From NCBI GenBank assembly GCA_965112735.1, contig OZ218953.1, forward strand, positions 1,302,001 through 1,366,000: a stretch of DNA of 64,000 nucleotides, given 5' to 3'. Below, in pieces: positions 36,901-46,883 of this stretch. The position numbers were made by a program, and so were the translations under genes. The notes under the pieces are model-generated. The model worked only from the letters and a program-made list of their open reading frames with translations, did not search any database and had not been told where the DNA came from. How positions within the stretch are numbered: the stretch's first letter is position 1; each line of letters begins with the position of its first letter. The DNA comes from Phaeosaccion multiseriatum. Lineage: Eukaryota; Ochrophyta, other classes.

Positions 36901-39900
36901 TGAGTGGGTGGGTCAGTGAGTGAGTGAGTGAATGAGTGAGTGAGTGAGTGAGTGAGTGAGTGGGTGAGTGAGTGAGTGGGTGGGGTGGACGGGTGCTTGT
37001 GGGTCAGTGAGTGAGTGAGTGAGTGAGTGAGTGAATGAGTGAGTGAGTGAGTGAGTGAGTGAGTGAGTGAGTGGGTGGGGTGGACGGATGCTTGTGGGTC
37101 AGTGAGTGAGTGAGTGAGTGAGTGGGTGGGGTGGACGGGTGCTTGTGGGTCAGTGAGTGGGTGGGTGGGTCAGTCAGTGAGTGAGTGAATGAGTGAGTGA
37201 GTGGGTGGGTCAGTGAGTGAGTGAGTGAATGAGTGAGTGAATGAGTGAGTGAGTGAGTGAGTGAGTGAGTGAGTGAGTGGGTGAGTGAGTGAGTGGGTGG
37301 GGTGGACGGGTGCTTGTGGGTCAGTGAGTGAGTGAGTGAGTGAGTGAGTGAGTGAGTGAGTGAGTGAATGAGTGAGTGCGTGAGTGAGTGAGTGAGTGAG
37401 TGGGTGGGGTGGACGGATGCTTGTGGGTCAGTGAGTGGGTGGGTGGGTCAGTGAGTGAGTGAGTGAATGAGTGAGTGAGTGAGTGAGTGGGTGGGTGGGT
37501 GGGTGGGTGAATGAGTGGGTGGGGTGGACGGGTGCTTGTGGGTCAGTGAGTCGGTGGGTGAGTGAGTGAGTGAGTGAATGGGTGGGTGGGTGGGTGGGTT
37601 GGTGGGTGGTCATTGGGTGAGCGAGAGAAAGCAAGTAGCCCTGAATCTCCCGCCCCCGCTCTCTTCTCTGCTGGGTATGAATCTCTCTGTGCTGTGTGTC
37701 GCTTCCTCCCCTTTTCTTACTCTTCCCGTGTCACCCCACCCATGAATCGAGTTTGGTACTAGCGATTCCACGCACGCACACTTAACTCCCTCACTTTGAC
37801 GTGCCTCTGTTGGACTTATCAGGTGCGACTTCGGGTTGAGGAGCGGCTGGATGAGGTCTTGGAGTCGCTTACCACGCCAACCGCAGAGACGACGAACTTG
37901 AGCCCTTCTGGCACCACCACCACTACCACTACCAGTAGGAGGAGTAGTAACGGTGGGCTGTCACCCTCCGACTTGATCGAAGGCGCAGACAGCGTGGCGT
38001 CGCTCCTCTCCAAGGGACTGCGAACCGTGGTGAAGGATGCATGGAGGGTGGTACGCCAGCAGCAACAGCAGTTGGTGATACAGCAGCGGGCCAACGCAGG
38101 CAGCACGGGTGATGGTGGCGGCAGGAGCAGCGAAGTTAGCGACTCCGCTGTCGCCTCGGCAGCCGCAGCGCTCGAAGTAGCGCTCTTTTTTGGCTGCACG
38201 GCAATGCTCACCACACTCGTCAACCACCTCCGCTGCCGCCTCGAGGACCTCGCTGAGAGGATGCGCCAGCTGCAACGCGGCCGGAAAGAGGCACAGTCTT
38301 CATCACAGCAGCTAGGAGGAGGAAGAAAGAGTAGTAGCAGCGTGCGTGGAGGAGTTGATGTTGGTGGTGGAGGTGGAACTGGGGGTGTTGGTGCTTCGGA
38401 GGACGCGGGCCTGACCTCAGCAGCCCTCCTGGTGGGGCGTGTGGCGTGGCTGCTGGCGGGGCGGCGCTCCAAGGTTATTGCCAGAGTGCTGAAGGTGCCT
38501 CATGCCGTGGAGCTCTCTCCGAAGGACAGAATCGATAACGATCAGCTCCAGGCCGCCTTTGAGATTGCAGGTGCGTGAGTGCGTGCGTGCGTGTGTGCGT
38601 GTGTGTGTGCGTGTGTTCGCCTCTTGCCAGCCCCTGACCGACTTTTTTAACCGAAGTAACCATCACAAGCCCCTCAACCCTCCTCGTCTCCTCCCACCCC
38701 CGTCCGAACACACACGAAAATAGACACAAACGGCGACGGCGTGATGGATGCAGAAGAGTCCGAGGAGGCCCTCCAGGCCATCAGCGTGGTGGTCTCCAAC
38801 TATACCTACCATACCACCAACTCCTCCACCTCCTCCACCAGCAACAGCAATCAGGAGGCCCTCCGCATCGACCCCGCTCTCCACCGCTCCTTCACTCTAC
38901 CCGAGTTCACTCTCTTTACCACCTCTCTCCTCAACGACCAACGGCCCCTGCGCTCCTTCCTCCTGTGCCTGTCTGGGGTGCTAAAGGGGGCGGTGACACT
39001 GTGGAGCGAGCACGTGTTTGCAGTGCCGAGCGCCTTGCTGGAGGCGGGAGTTGATAGAGTCGCTGCCAGCTGTGAAGCCAAGCATATGGTGAGAGAGGGA
39101 GTGAGGGAGGGAGTGGGGCGTATGCATGAGTCACAGCATAGATCGATCTTTCGTGGTAGGTCGGAAGTAGGGTCGATGGTGATGGTGGTGGTGGTGGTGA
39201 TGGTGGTGGTGGTGGTGATGGTGATGGTGTTGTGGTGGTATGTCCTGAAATCCCATCTTCAATTTATCCGTGCGTTGGCCTTTCTTCTTGCCTCCCACCT
39301 CCCCTCCCCTCCCCTCCCCTCGGCCAGAGCGACGCGCAGTGGAGGAGCAGACACGGCTTGTGGGAGCAGCAACTGCTCAGCATGGAAGGTGAAGACAAGG
39401 GCAAGGGTGAGAGCGAGGAGTCAAGTGAGGTGGGCCGGGAGAAGGACATGGACGGAGAGGAAGGGCAAGCAGGGGAGGCGGAGGAGGGAGGGGAAGGAGC
39501 AGCAGCAGCAGCAGCAGTGGAGGAGGAGGCGGTATGGGCGCCTGTGACGGTGAGCCCCTTCATCCTTACGTACCTCTCCCTGCTGGCCGCTGAGCTGAGC
39601 AAGCTGTGCTGTGCGGCCGATACCGTCTCCGAGCTGCTGCTCTCGAGGCAGTTTCAGAGGGCCGAAGGGGGCGGCGGGATGGCAGTGGATGGAGAGAGTG
39701 GGGGGGCACGGGATATGCTGGGGATGGCGAGGAGGCTCGTGCTGCGAAGGCTCACGGCGGAGCTTCAAGCCACTTATCAAGGTGTGTCTGTGTTTGTGTG
39801 GGAGTGTGTGTCTTGGGTGTGTTTGAGGGTGTGCATGTGAGGAGGAGAGAAGAGTGCAGGTGTGTGTGTGTGTGTGGAGGGGGGGGGGGGGGGGCCGGCG

Positions 39901-40826
39901 GGCAAGGGTTTGTTAACCCAGTTGGGACTCGCATGCCCGGAAAGAAGAGGTTCTTTTTCATTGTTGTTGTCTCTCTTTTTCATTTCTTCACTCTCTCACT
40001 CCCTCCCCCCCCCCGTCCCCCTCCCCCAGCGCTGTGTATCGGAGAGAAGGCTCCTGTCCGGAGGGCAGGCAGCTGCGAAGCGGCGCAGCTACAACTTCTC
40101 TTGGACACGCTCTTTCTCAGGCAGTTTCTGCCTGCATTAGATGCAGAGGCAGATTCGGGAGGAGGCGCCGGAGCAGATTCAGGGGGGGAGAGTGGCGGGT
40201 GTGGGGGTCAAGGAGGAGCCTCGTTTGAGGAAATGTACTCCGTCGTCAGCGACCTCATCGACCCCATCAACCTTCAGCTGCTATCAGGGCGGCTGCAGGC
40301 TGCCAGTCACAATTGCTGGAGGAGCAGCTCCTTACTACTCGCGCCTCTCTTCAACACCACCACCAGCAGCAGCAGCAGCAGCAGTATCGGTAGTAGCGGC
40401 AGCAGCGGCAGCAGCAGTGGCAGCAAGGCCAAGAACGAGGGCACAGGCGGCGGCGAGGTTTCCGGCTCGTCGTCCAACCTCATCGCCATTGCCCCTCGGG
40501 TGCCTCGTTTCGAACTTCTCCCTGTGCCTCTCCACTTGATGACTGCGAATGGAGCCGGGGGAGGAGGAGGAGGAGGAGGAGGAGGAGGAGGGGGGGGCAG
40601 AGGAGAGGCCAGCGGCGGCGGCAGAGGGCCGGGAGCAGGGGCAGGAGGAGGTGCCAAGGGAACCCGGGGCGGGGAAGCGGGACAGAAGGGGGGTGCTGCG
40701 GGTGCGGGCGTGGGGCAACAGCAGCAAGGGCAAGGGGTGGGGTTGGCGGGATTGATGGAGCGGACAGGACTGTTCGAGGGGGATCGAGCACCGCTGCCCA
40801 ACATCTTCGGCTTCCTCAAACGGTGA
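33961..40826 (+). CDS. COG1: Conserved oligomeric Golgi complex subunit 1, with EF-hand
   Basis: COG1 belongs to the vesicle-tethering COG complex for retrograde Golgi traffic. Exons: 33961-34254, 34477-35532, 35821-36330, 37823-38570, 38724-39088, 39328-39781, 40030-40826; phases close, 1407 residues. The N-terminus is family-typical: LEFMSVDAARELLEQT, VVGKQTELQTMVGSRYHEII, ESADSILSMRDSA; then SAIWAALDDSRFLEAARLL and LEHFPHRI. The middle (WLGLVVPRVRKAATLLLRGV, VRLRVEERLDEVLESLT) fits the helical-rod body. Across the exon 4/5 junction, residues about 870-881 read DTNGDGVMDAEE, a canonical EF-hand loop flanked by helices. Serine, glycine and alanine repeat inserts lengthen the protein beyond typical COG1. 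Intron 3 (36331-37822) is a 1.3-kb repeat array. The first ATG of the open frame is used; a second ATG follows at once. Confidence 0.85.
36331..37612. repeat. Higher-order GTGA repeat array in COG1 intron 3
   Basis: About 1.28 kb of GTGA/GAAT/GGGT units punctuated roughly eleven times by a longer block with GGTGGACGGGTGCTTGTGGG followed by TCAGTGAGTG. The first copy begins at the splice donor itself (GTGAGTGGGTGGGGTG at 36331). Spacing between blocks varies from about 50 to 180 bp, so this is a higher-order array on a 4-bp base unit. Confidence 0.95.
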
Positions 40827-41160
40827 CGAGGCAAGGAGAAACCATATATACTCCATTTTCTTTCTTTTTTTGAACCAATGTACTAGGCGAGTGATAAGGC
40901 TAGAAGAGCGGTATCGATCTGCGCCTTACGGTCCAGTATACACCATCCTTGTCTAAAGCCCAAAGCTATTTGCGCCCCGGAGGGTGAAGGGAGGGAGAAG
41001 AGCGAAAGCAAAAAGCAAAGCAAAAATATCGTTGCTTTCCAACACACAACACGAACACACAAAACACACAAAACACAAAACACAACACAACTCACAGGTG
41101 CGTCAGTTGGTGATTCGACCCTCGCTACTAATCCTTCCACTCAATCCTTTCTCTTTCTTC
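40827..41160. other. Intergenic region COG1 / DUF6787-like gene
   Basis: A 334-bp tandem spacer. It contains AACACA repeats (41040-41095) and a degenerate copy of the GTTGGTGAT motif at 41106-41116. No gene is seen. Confidence 0.5.
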
Positions 41161-42254
41161 ATGTCGTTCTCTAGGTTGTGCTCCCGCCGCATATGCGTAG
41201 GATTCAGGGGCAGCGGTAGCACCAGCATCAGCAGCGGCGGTAGCAGCAGCAGGAGACTCCCAGCGTCATGGGTAGGAAGTCACCAGGTGTGCGGGGCGGG
41301 GGTGAGGAGAGGTCTTAGTTCAGCAGCCAAGGAGGGAGCAACAAAGAGCAAGATGCCTCCTCCCCACCCAAAGAGCACCCTGTGGAGTAAATTCTGGACG
41401 TGGACGACCCAGGTGCGTTAGCCCTCTCAGGGGAAGTGGGGCCGGGAGGGCTTCGGGTAAAGAAAATCGGGAGAGGAGAGGGAACGGGCAGGACAGTGAG
41501 CGGAAGGGGATTCAGCCTGGCCCGAGATAGGTGCAGTGCAAAGGTGTGGTAGCATGCCATGGTCCTCCGCCGCGCGCGAAATGGCGCACACTCACCTTCT
41601 CTTCCGTATAACGAAACAGGAGCGGCCTGACCTTGAGCGGTGGTCGGCGCTTTGGTGGAGAGAACAGACGCTGCTCTGCACTGTGTTTGCCATCACAGGC
41701 AGCAGTTCTCTCGTAGTGGTGAGTCGAAGTGGTAGCTGCTCGGAGGGGGGCGAGGAGAAGGGGGGGTTGCTGAGGGCAGGGGGCACGTGAGCGCTTTGGA
41801 TGCCGATTTGGAACAGACAGAAACCTGAACTGGTTGTGCAAGGAGATAGTGGACATGCACACACACACACATACACACACACAAATCTCGAATTGATTGG
41901 ATCTCTTTGGCACGCTCTTTCATTGTCTTCTTGTCTCCTCTGTCTATCCCCAATGGCGCCATGGTGTGCTGGATACGGATACGAAGGTGCGGCCAGTGCT
42001 GAAAAAGGTGCTTGGCCTCGAGGGGAGCTTCAAGGAGGGCCCCTGGTCCTACCGCATAATCTCACTGGTAAGTGCTCACACACACACAAACACACACACA
42101 CACACATGCACACACACACACACACCCCAGGACGAATTGGGTTGTACTACGAAGTACTACTCTCATATCGATTGTGCGCACAGAATGATCGTAATTGATT
42201 TGACGACGCCCTCCCTCCTCATTAGTTAACCTTCTCCCCTTCTCCTCGTCGTCC

Positions 42255-42286
<32 letters not shown>

Positions 42287-42898
42287 TTCCTCCTCCTCCT
42301 CCTCCTCCTCCTCCTCCTCCTCCTCCTCCTCCTCCTCCTCCTCCTCCTCCTCCTCCCCCTCCTCCTCCTCCTCTTCCTCCTCCTCCTCCTCCTCCTCCTC
42401 CTCCTCCTCCTCCTCCTCCTCCTTCTCCTCCCTCCTCCTCCTCCACCCTTCCCCGCCTCCTCCTCCTCCTCCTCCTCCCATCCTCTTGGCTCTACCCACG
42501 CAGGTCCTCTGCAGCCCGGCCTACACGGCCCTCCTGCTCACCTTCGGGACCCTCGCGGGACGGCACAACAAGTTCGCAGGTGCGTGCGTGCGTGCGTGCG
42601 TTGCGTTTGTCTTCTCTTTCCAGAGAGAGGTGTTGTGCCATTGTTGGCTTTTGCAAGTTGGATGTGTAAGGTATTCGCATCCAGTTCGTGAGTGCTCAGT
42701 GCTTGTGTTGCAGTTGTAATCAATCACCCCCCCCCCCGGTTCCGTCTGTCTGTATGTCTGTCAGGTATGGCTCGGCAGATGTGGGGCCGTTTCTTACCGC
42801 GGAGTATGGCGAAGGACTTGGGCTGCGCTCCCGCCAAAATGAAGCAAAGTGTCAAGCAAAGTGTCCAGCAGCAGCAGGGCAGCAAGAAAGCTCCGTAA
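41161..42898 (+). CDS. Small two-helix membrane protein, DUF6787-like, probably mitochondrial
   Basis: Exons: 41161-41412, 41620-41718, 41987-42067, 42504-42579, 42765-42898; phases close, 213 residues. The N-terminus is rich in Arg, Ser and Gly with almost no acids (MSFSRLCSRRICVGFRG), which suits a mitochondrial presequence. Two hydrophobic helices follow: TLLCTVFAITGSSSLVVV and LVLCSPAYTALLLTFGTL. Between them is GLEGSFKEGPWSYRI, and after the second is AGRHNKFAGMARQMW. This pattern (FAITGSSS, GPWSYR, P-Y, GRH-F) matches, from memory, the DUF6787 family of unknown function; a profile search is needed to confirm. The acceptor at 41985-41986 lacks a good pyrimidine tract but is the only AG that restores the frame. 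It converges on the rhodanese gene. Confidence 0.75.
42228..42480. repeat. (CCT)n repeat before intron 3 acceptor
   Basis: About 250 bp of CTC/CCT/CTT trinucleotides in the 3' half of the intron, ending close to the acceptor at 42502-42503. It acts as a very long polypyrimidine tract. Confidence 0.9.
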
Positions 42899-43510
42899 GC
42901 GGGCTTCTTGCACCTCGCCCCTCAGCGTTGGAAGGTTGGAAGGGGTGGACTCAACTTCAGCCGCCCAACTCTCTTTCAGCGCTGAGAGGAAGAGAGAGGG
43001 AGGGGAGAGAGAGAGAGAGGGAGAGAGAGAGAGAGAGAGAGAGATTAGCTGGCTGGCTTGCCTCCGTCAGCCATCGACGAAGGCGATACCATCGGGAGGC
43101 CCTTGTTGTTGCTGTTGCTGCGTTTGTTGACAGGTCTGTGTGCACAGAAGGAGACGGATCCAATTCAGCCACAATGGGGGCGATTGCCTACTACACAATC
43201 ATTCCGTGGTGTGACCGGAGCTGGATGGGTGGGCAGGTTCAAGGCCTCAACACGCCTGACGGAGACAGGACTGTTGTTCGAGCGTGAGTGCCACCCCTGG
43301 AGGATAGCGAGAGGCAGATGCGTGCGCCCCACCCCATAGCAGCAGCAGCGAAGCCGCGTCGCTGCCGACCCATTCGGTGGCGCCCTTGCCTCTTATGGGG
43401 CTTAGTCTCCTTCCCCCGCCCCCTCACGCTGCGCTTTGGGCTTGGCCGTTGTGCTCGGAACCGTCATCTCTCTCTCTCTTTTTACTACGAAGTACTTTGT
43501 AATAGTGTAA
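42899..43510. other. Convergent intergenic region, DUF6787-like / TSTD2-like
   Basis: A 612-bp region containing a GA-repeat (42984-43043). Short ORFs in several frames show no recognisable domain or codon signal. Confidence 0.5.
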
Positions 43511-45614
43511 TCATTTTTGAATGCTTGGGGCGTGTACAGTGCGAAGTGAACTCTTTGAACCTCTCGAAGGAAGGACGTTCGCTGCAACGCCGCCACCAAC
43601 ACCAGCAGCAGCGCCAGCGGTAGCAGCAGCGCCAGCGGTAGCAGCAGCAGCAGCAGCAGCAGCAGTGCTCGATTGCTTGCTGCTCTTGGAGTTGTTGCAG
43701 GTCTCCTCCCGCATCCGACAAGCTTCGCACCAGTAACCCCCACCCTGCCGTCCGTGAGCAGCATCCTTCAGTCCCGCGGGTGGCTGCCTTTCTCCTTTCT
43801 GCCGTCGCCTCGCCTCTTCTCCGTCTCCAGCCTCCTTGTCCTCCTCCCCTCTCTTCTCCCCTTCCCCCTCCTCCTTCTCCTGCTGGCTCTGATGACTCAA
43901 CGCCAAGCACACATCGCACACCAAAAGCAACATTCGGCACCTCTGGCATCGGATCCGTGCGGCATAGTTATCCCAGGCCCCGCCGCACCCCACACACACG
44001 CCCACCACTACTCGACTGCGCCTTCTACTTTCGCCGTCGTGGTGGCAGACTCCTCCACAGCTTCCGCCTTCGCCTTCCCTTGCTCTACAGTCTTTCACGC
44101 CATCGCTTTGACCCCTACAACCAGCAGCAGCACTTGCAGCAGCAGCGACATCACAACCACCGCCCACTGCGACGCGCTCACTACCGCACAGCACAGCAAC
44201 GGATTAGTATAGGATAGATAAGACAGCATAGGATAGCACCAACAAAGCAAAGCAACGGATTAGTATAGGATAGATAAGACAGCATAGGATAGCACCAACA
44301 AAGCAAAGCAACGGATTAGTATAGGATAGATAAGACAGCATAGGATAGCACCAACAAAGCAAAGCAACGCAAAGCAATGCAACGCAAAGCGGGGGCACTT
44401 CTTTCGTTAGGTCGGTCGTATGGCAGGGTCAGCAGGTGGAGACGAGTGGGAAGAGGCGAGAGGTGGGCTGGTTCAGAAAGCTCTGTCGTGTCCCATTCAG
44501 GCAAAAGCGCTTCATCCACTTCCTTTCACCACCGCACAGCTCCTCGCCTTCATCCTGTGCAACTCAGCAAGTCGCCCGCCCCACCCATGCACTTCCTCAC
44601 TGACATACCCCACCACTGACGACTCATCACTCACTCCCTCACTCACTGACTCACTCACCAACTCACTCCCTCATTCACCCTCTCAGTCAGTCAGTCACTC
44701 CCTTCGTCCCTCACTGACATACACTATCACTGACTCCCTGACTCACACACTCACTCACTCACTCACACACGGCCTCAATCGTGCAAGCACACTCACTCGA
44801 AGACGAAGTTCTTCCCAGCGAAGAGGCCCTGTGATGGGAAGGCCTGCAGATAGCGCTCGATGCCACCGCTGAGCTGAAATACTTGAGAGAAGTCGCTGCC
44901 CTTGGACTTGATGTAGGCTGACGCCCTCTCGCACCTGACCTGTGGCGATATGAGCAGGCAGAGAGGTGAGCACATGGGCAGGCACACAGGCAGGCAGACA
45001 GGCAGGCAGACAGGCAGACAGGCAGGCAGACAGGCAGGCAGACAGGCAGGGTCACACTCTTTGGCTTGCTCTGTCTTGTCTTCTCCGCAAAATGAGAGAA
45101 GCCAAGTGGGTAGTCCGGGCTGGCATTTCTCGCCCAACACTGCGCCTGCTCGCTTGCTCAGTCACTCACCCCGCCTGTGCAGTACCTGAGACACCGAGCA
45201 GAGAAGCATGGGAGTGAGAGAGAGAGAGACAGATACAGAGACAGAGACAGGGACAGAGACAAAAGGAGGGGAGTGGGGGAGAGAGAGAGACAGAGACAGA
45301 AGGAGGGGAGTGGAGAGAGAGAGAGCAGTCATGGTTAGAGCGACGGCATACACATGAGTACGGTAGGTAGCAGAGCAGTGTTCTTGGAGCTTCTTGTTCC
45401 TCCGCGGAGCGAGGGTAGGATCACCGCGATGCTAGAGGGGATGAGAGGGGTAGCAGGGGCAGGTGCAGGTATACTCACATGAGTATTTTCTTGTCTCTGA
45501 GGACGGAGAGGTTGTTGTCTATCCAGGCGGGAAGGTCGCTGAACTGCCGAGTCCCTGGCTGGAGAACGGGGGCTTCCGGGGCAACAAAGTGTCCACTGCA
45601 GGAGTAATACAAGT

Positions 45615-45661
<47 letters not shown>

Positions 45662-46579
45662 CAGAGCAGGCAGGGAGGGTAAAACGTGGGAGAAAGGAAA
45701 GGAGTGACGCGGGAGGGGGACGAAGAGCGATGAAGACGAGGAAAAAGAAGAATCACCACCTTGTAAGCTCTCGCCCCCCCCCCCCACAACAGAGTGTAGA
45801 CGATAGCGCACACGGACACTGCATTCCCGCCCATCGGCTCTTCACCTCTCCCCGTTTTAATCTTACATGCGGCTTTCGTAGCTATTCCTTGCGTCGATGA
45901 CCACGGTATCCTGCTCCCCAGCTGCCTCCAAAGCCTGGTGGAAGCGCTGGGGACTCATGTGTTCTCCAGGGGGTGCATCTTGCTCAAGCCTCTTTCCCCT
46001 CTCCCCGAGACTCACTACCTCCTTCACGACCTTGACAGATAGAGAGAGAAAGCCGGACTCCCGTTTCGCAGCCTCGTTCAGAGGGCCCGAGGATAAGGAT
46101 AGTTTAAAGTCGATGGGAGGGCAGTGACAACGGCACTCGCAGCTCCCGGCAGATGATGATGATGATGCACTGATTGAGGAATGTGCGGACCCTCCAGTTC
46201 CAGCCGTCTTCTCATCCAGATCCGCTCCTCCCCTATCGCAGCAGCCCTTATTCTTACACCGGCCTCTCTCCCCCAAGATGGGATGGTGTCTACAAGCCTC
46301 AATGTGATCCTCCAGAGCAGCGAGAGGGCCACCGATGGTGGCGTTCACTCCGTCCAAGGCGACCCTTCCAGAGAGGAGGCAGAGGGTAAAATAACAACCG
46401 AGCACATGAGACACCGCCTCACATCGAAGGGTGTAAAATTTATGCTTTTTCTTTGCCTACCTGACTCTGCCGACCACTTCTGGCCCCAGTGTCGATTCAT
46501 ACCACAGCTTTACACTCTCTTGCTCATTTCCGATAGGAATGTATCGATAATAGAGGAGAATCGCCTGCTCCTCCCCCAT
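43511..46579 (-). CDS. TSTD2-like: TSTD2/TrhO-like rhodanese-domain protein
   Basis: Related to bacterial TrhO (tRNA U34 hydroxylase) and eukaryotic TSTD2. Exons on the minus strand: 46579-46461, 46364-45867, 45595-45479, 45185-45170 (16 nt), 44939-44797, 44180-43511; phases close, 520 residues. The N-terminal acylphosphatase-like part reads ILLYYRYIPI then GRVRVALDGVNATIGG. The rhodanese core is VVIDARNSYESRIGHF, then the active-site loop YCTGGVRCE with Cys247 in the 16-nt microexon, then FQLSGGIERYLQAFP and GKNFVFDERVAV. The last exon has CxxC pairs (CVGC, CQRC, CDVC) like the C-terminal zinc-binding region of TSTD2, and an Ala-rich tail. The start ATG at 46579 follows an in-frame upstream stop. 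It is divergent from eIF2D. The insert at residues about 70-150 (poly-Ser, CECRCHCP) is unusual. Confidence 0.88.
44195..44365. repeat. 56-bp tandem repeat, three copies
   Basis: Three near-identical 56-bp units starting ACGGATTAGTATAGGATAG and ending in CAACAAAGCAAAGCA. They lie just inside the acceptor end of the last TSTD2-like intron. Confidence 0.95.
45170..45185 (-). other. 16-nt microexon encoding the rhodanese active-site cysteine
   Basis: The sequence GTACTGCACAGGCGGG lies between an acceptor (CTCAG) and a donor (GTGAGTGAC). With the AT from the preceding exon it encodes Met-Tyr-Cys-Thr-Gly-Gly. It is required in phase and by homology. Confidence 0.85.
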
Positions 46580-46883
46580 GCATGTATGTCTGAACCTCTA
46601 AGAAAGGAGAAGAGAATAAGCCGGGTAGCTTTCAAGCAAGGACAGAGGAGAGGGGGGAGAATAAAGAAGCTGAAAGAGCCAGAAAGAGAGAGAGAGAGTG
46701 CGTGTGTTATACATTCATCAATTGTCATTTGGAAGCAATCCCTTTCGATTTTGATCCGCCTTTTCCATCCTCCTTTTCCCTCCTCCTTCCCTCTTCCATC
46801 ATATCTGGTATCTTCATACGTTGTCCTTTCCGTGTATAGACAAGGCCTAGGTACTGTCTCCCTTTGGCGAGCAGGCCTAGAAG
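46580..46883. promoter_or_regulatory. Divergent promoter of TSTD2-like gene and eIF2D
   Basis: A 304-bp spacer between divergent start codons. It is GA-rich near 46630-46700 and C/T-rich from 46740 to 46800. No gene is supported. Confidence 0.35.

Noticed and set aside
36331-37612. CRISPR-like regular array
   Set aside because: The genome is eukaryotic; units are contiguous simple repeats without unique spacers.
42688-43287. 199-residue ORF overlapping the end of the DUF6787-like gene
   Set aside because: Out of frame with the real exon, built partly from a GA repeat, and starts with a non-ATG codon context.
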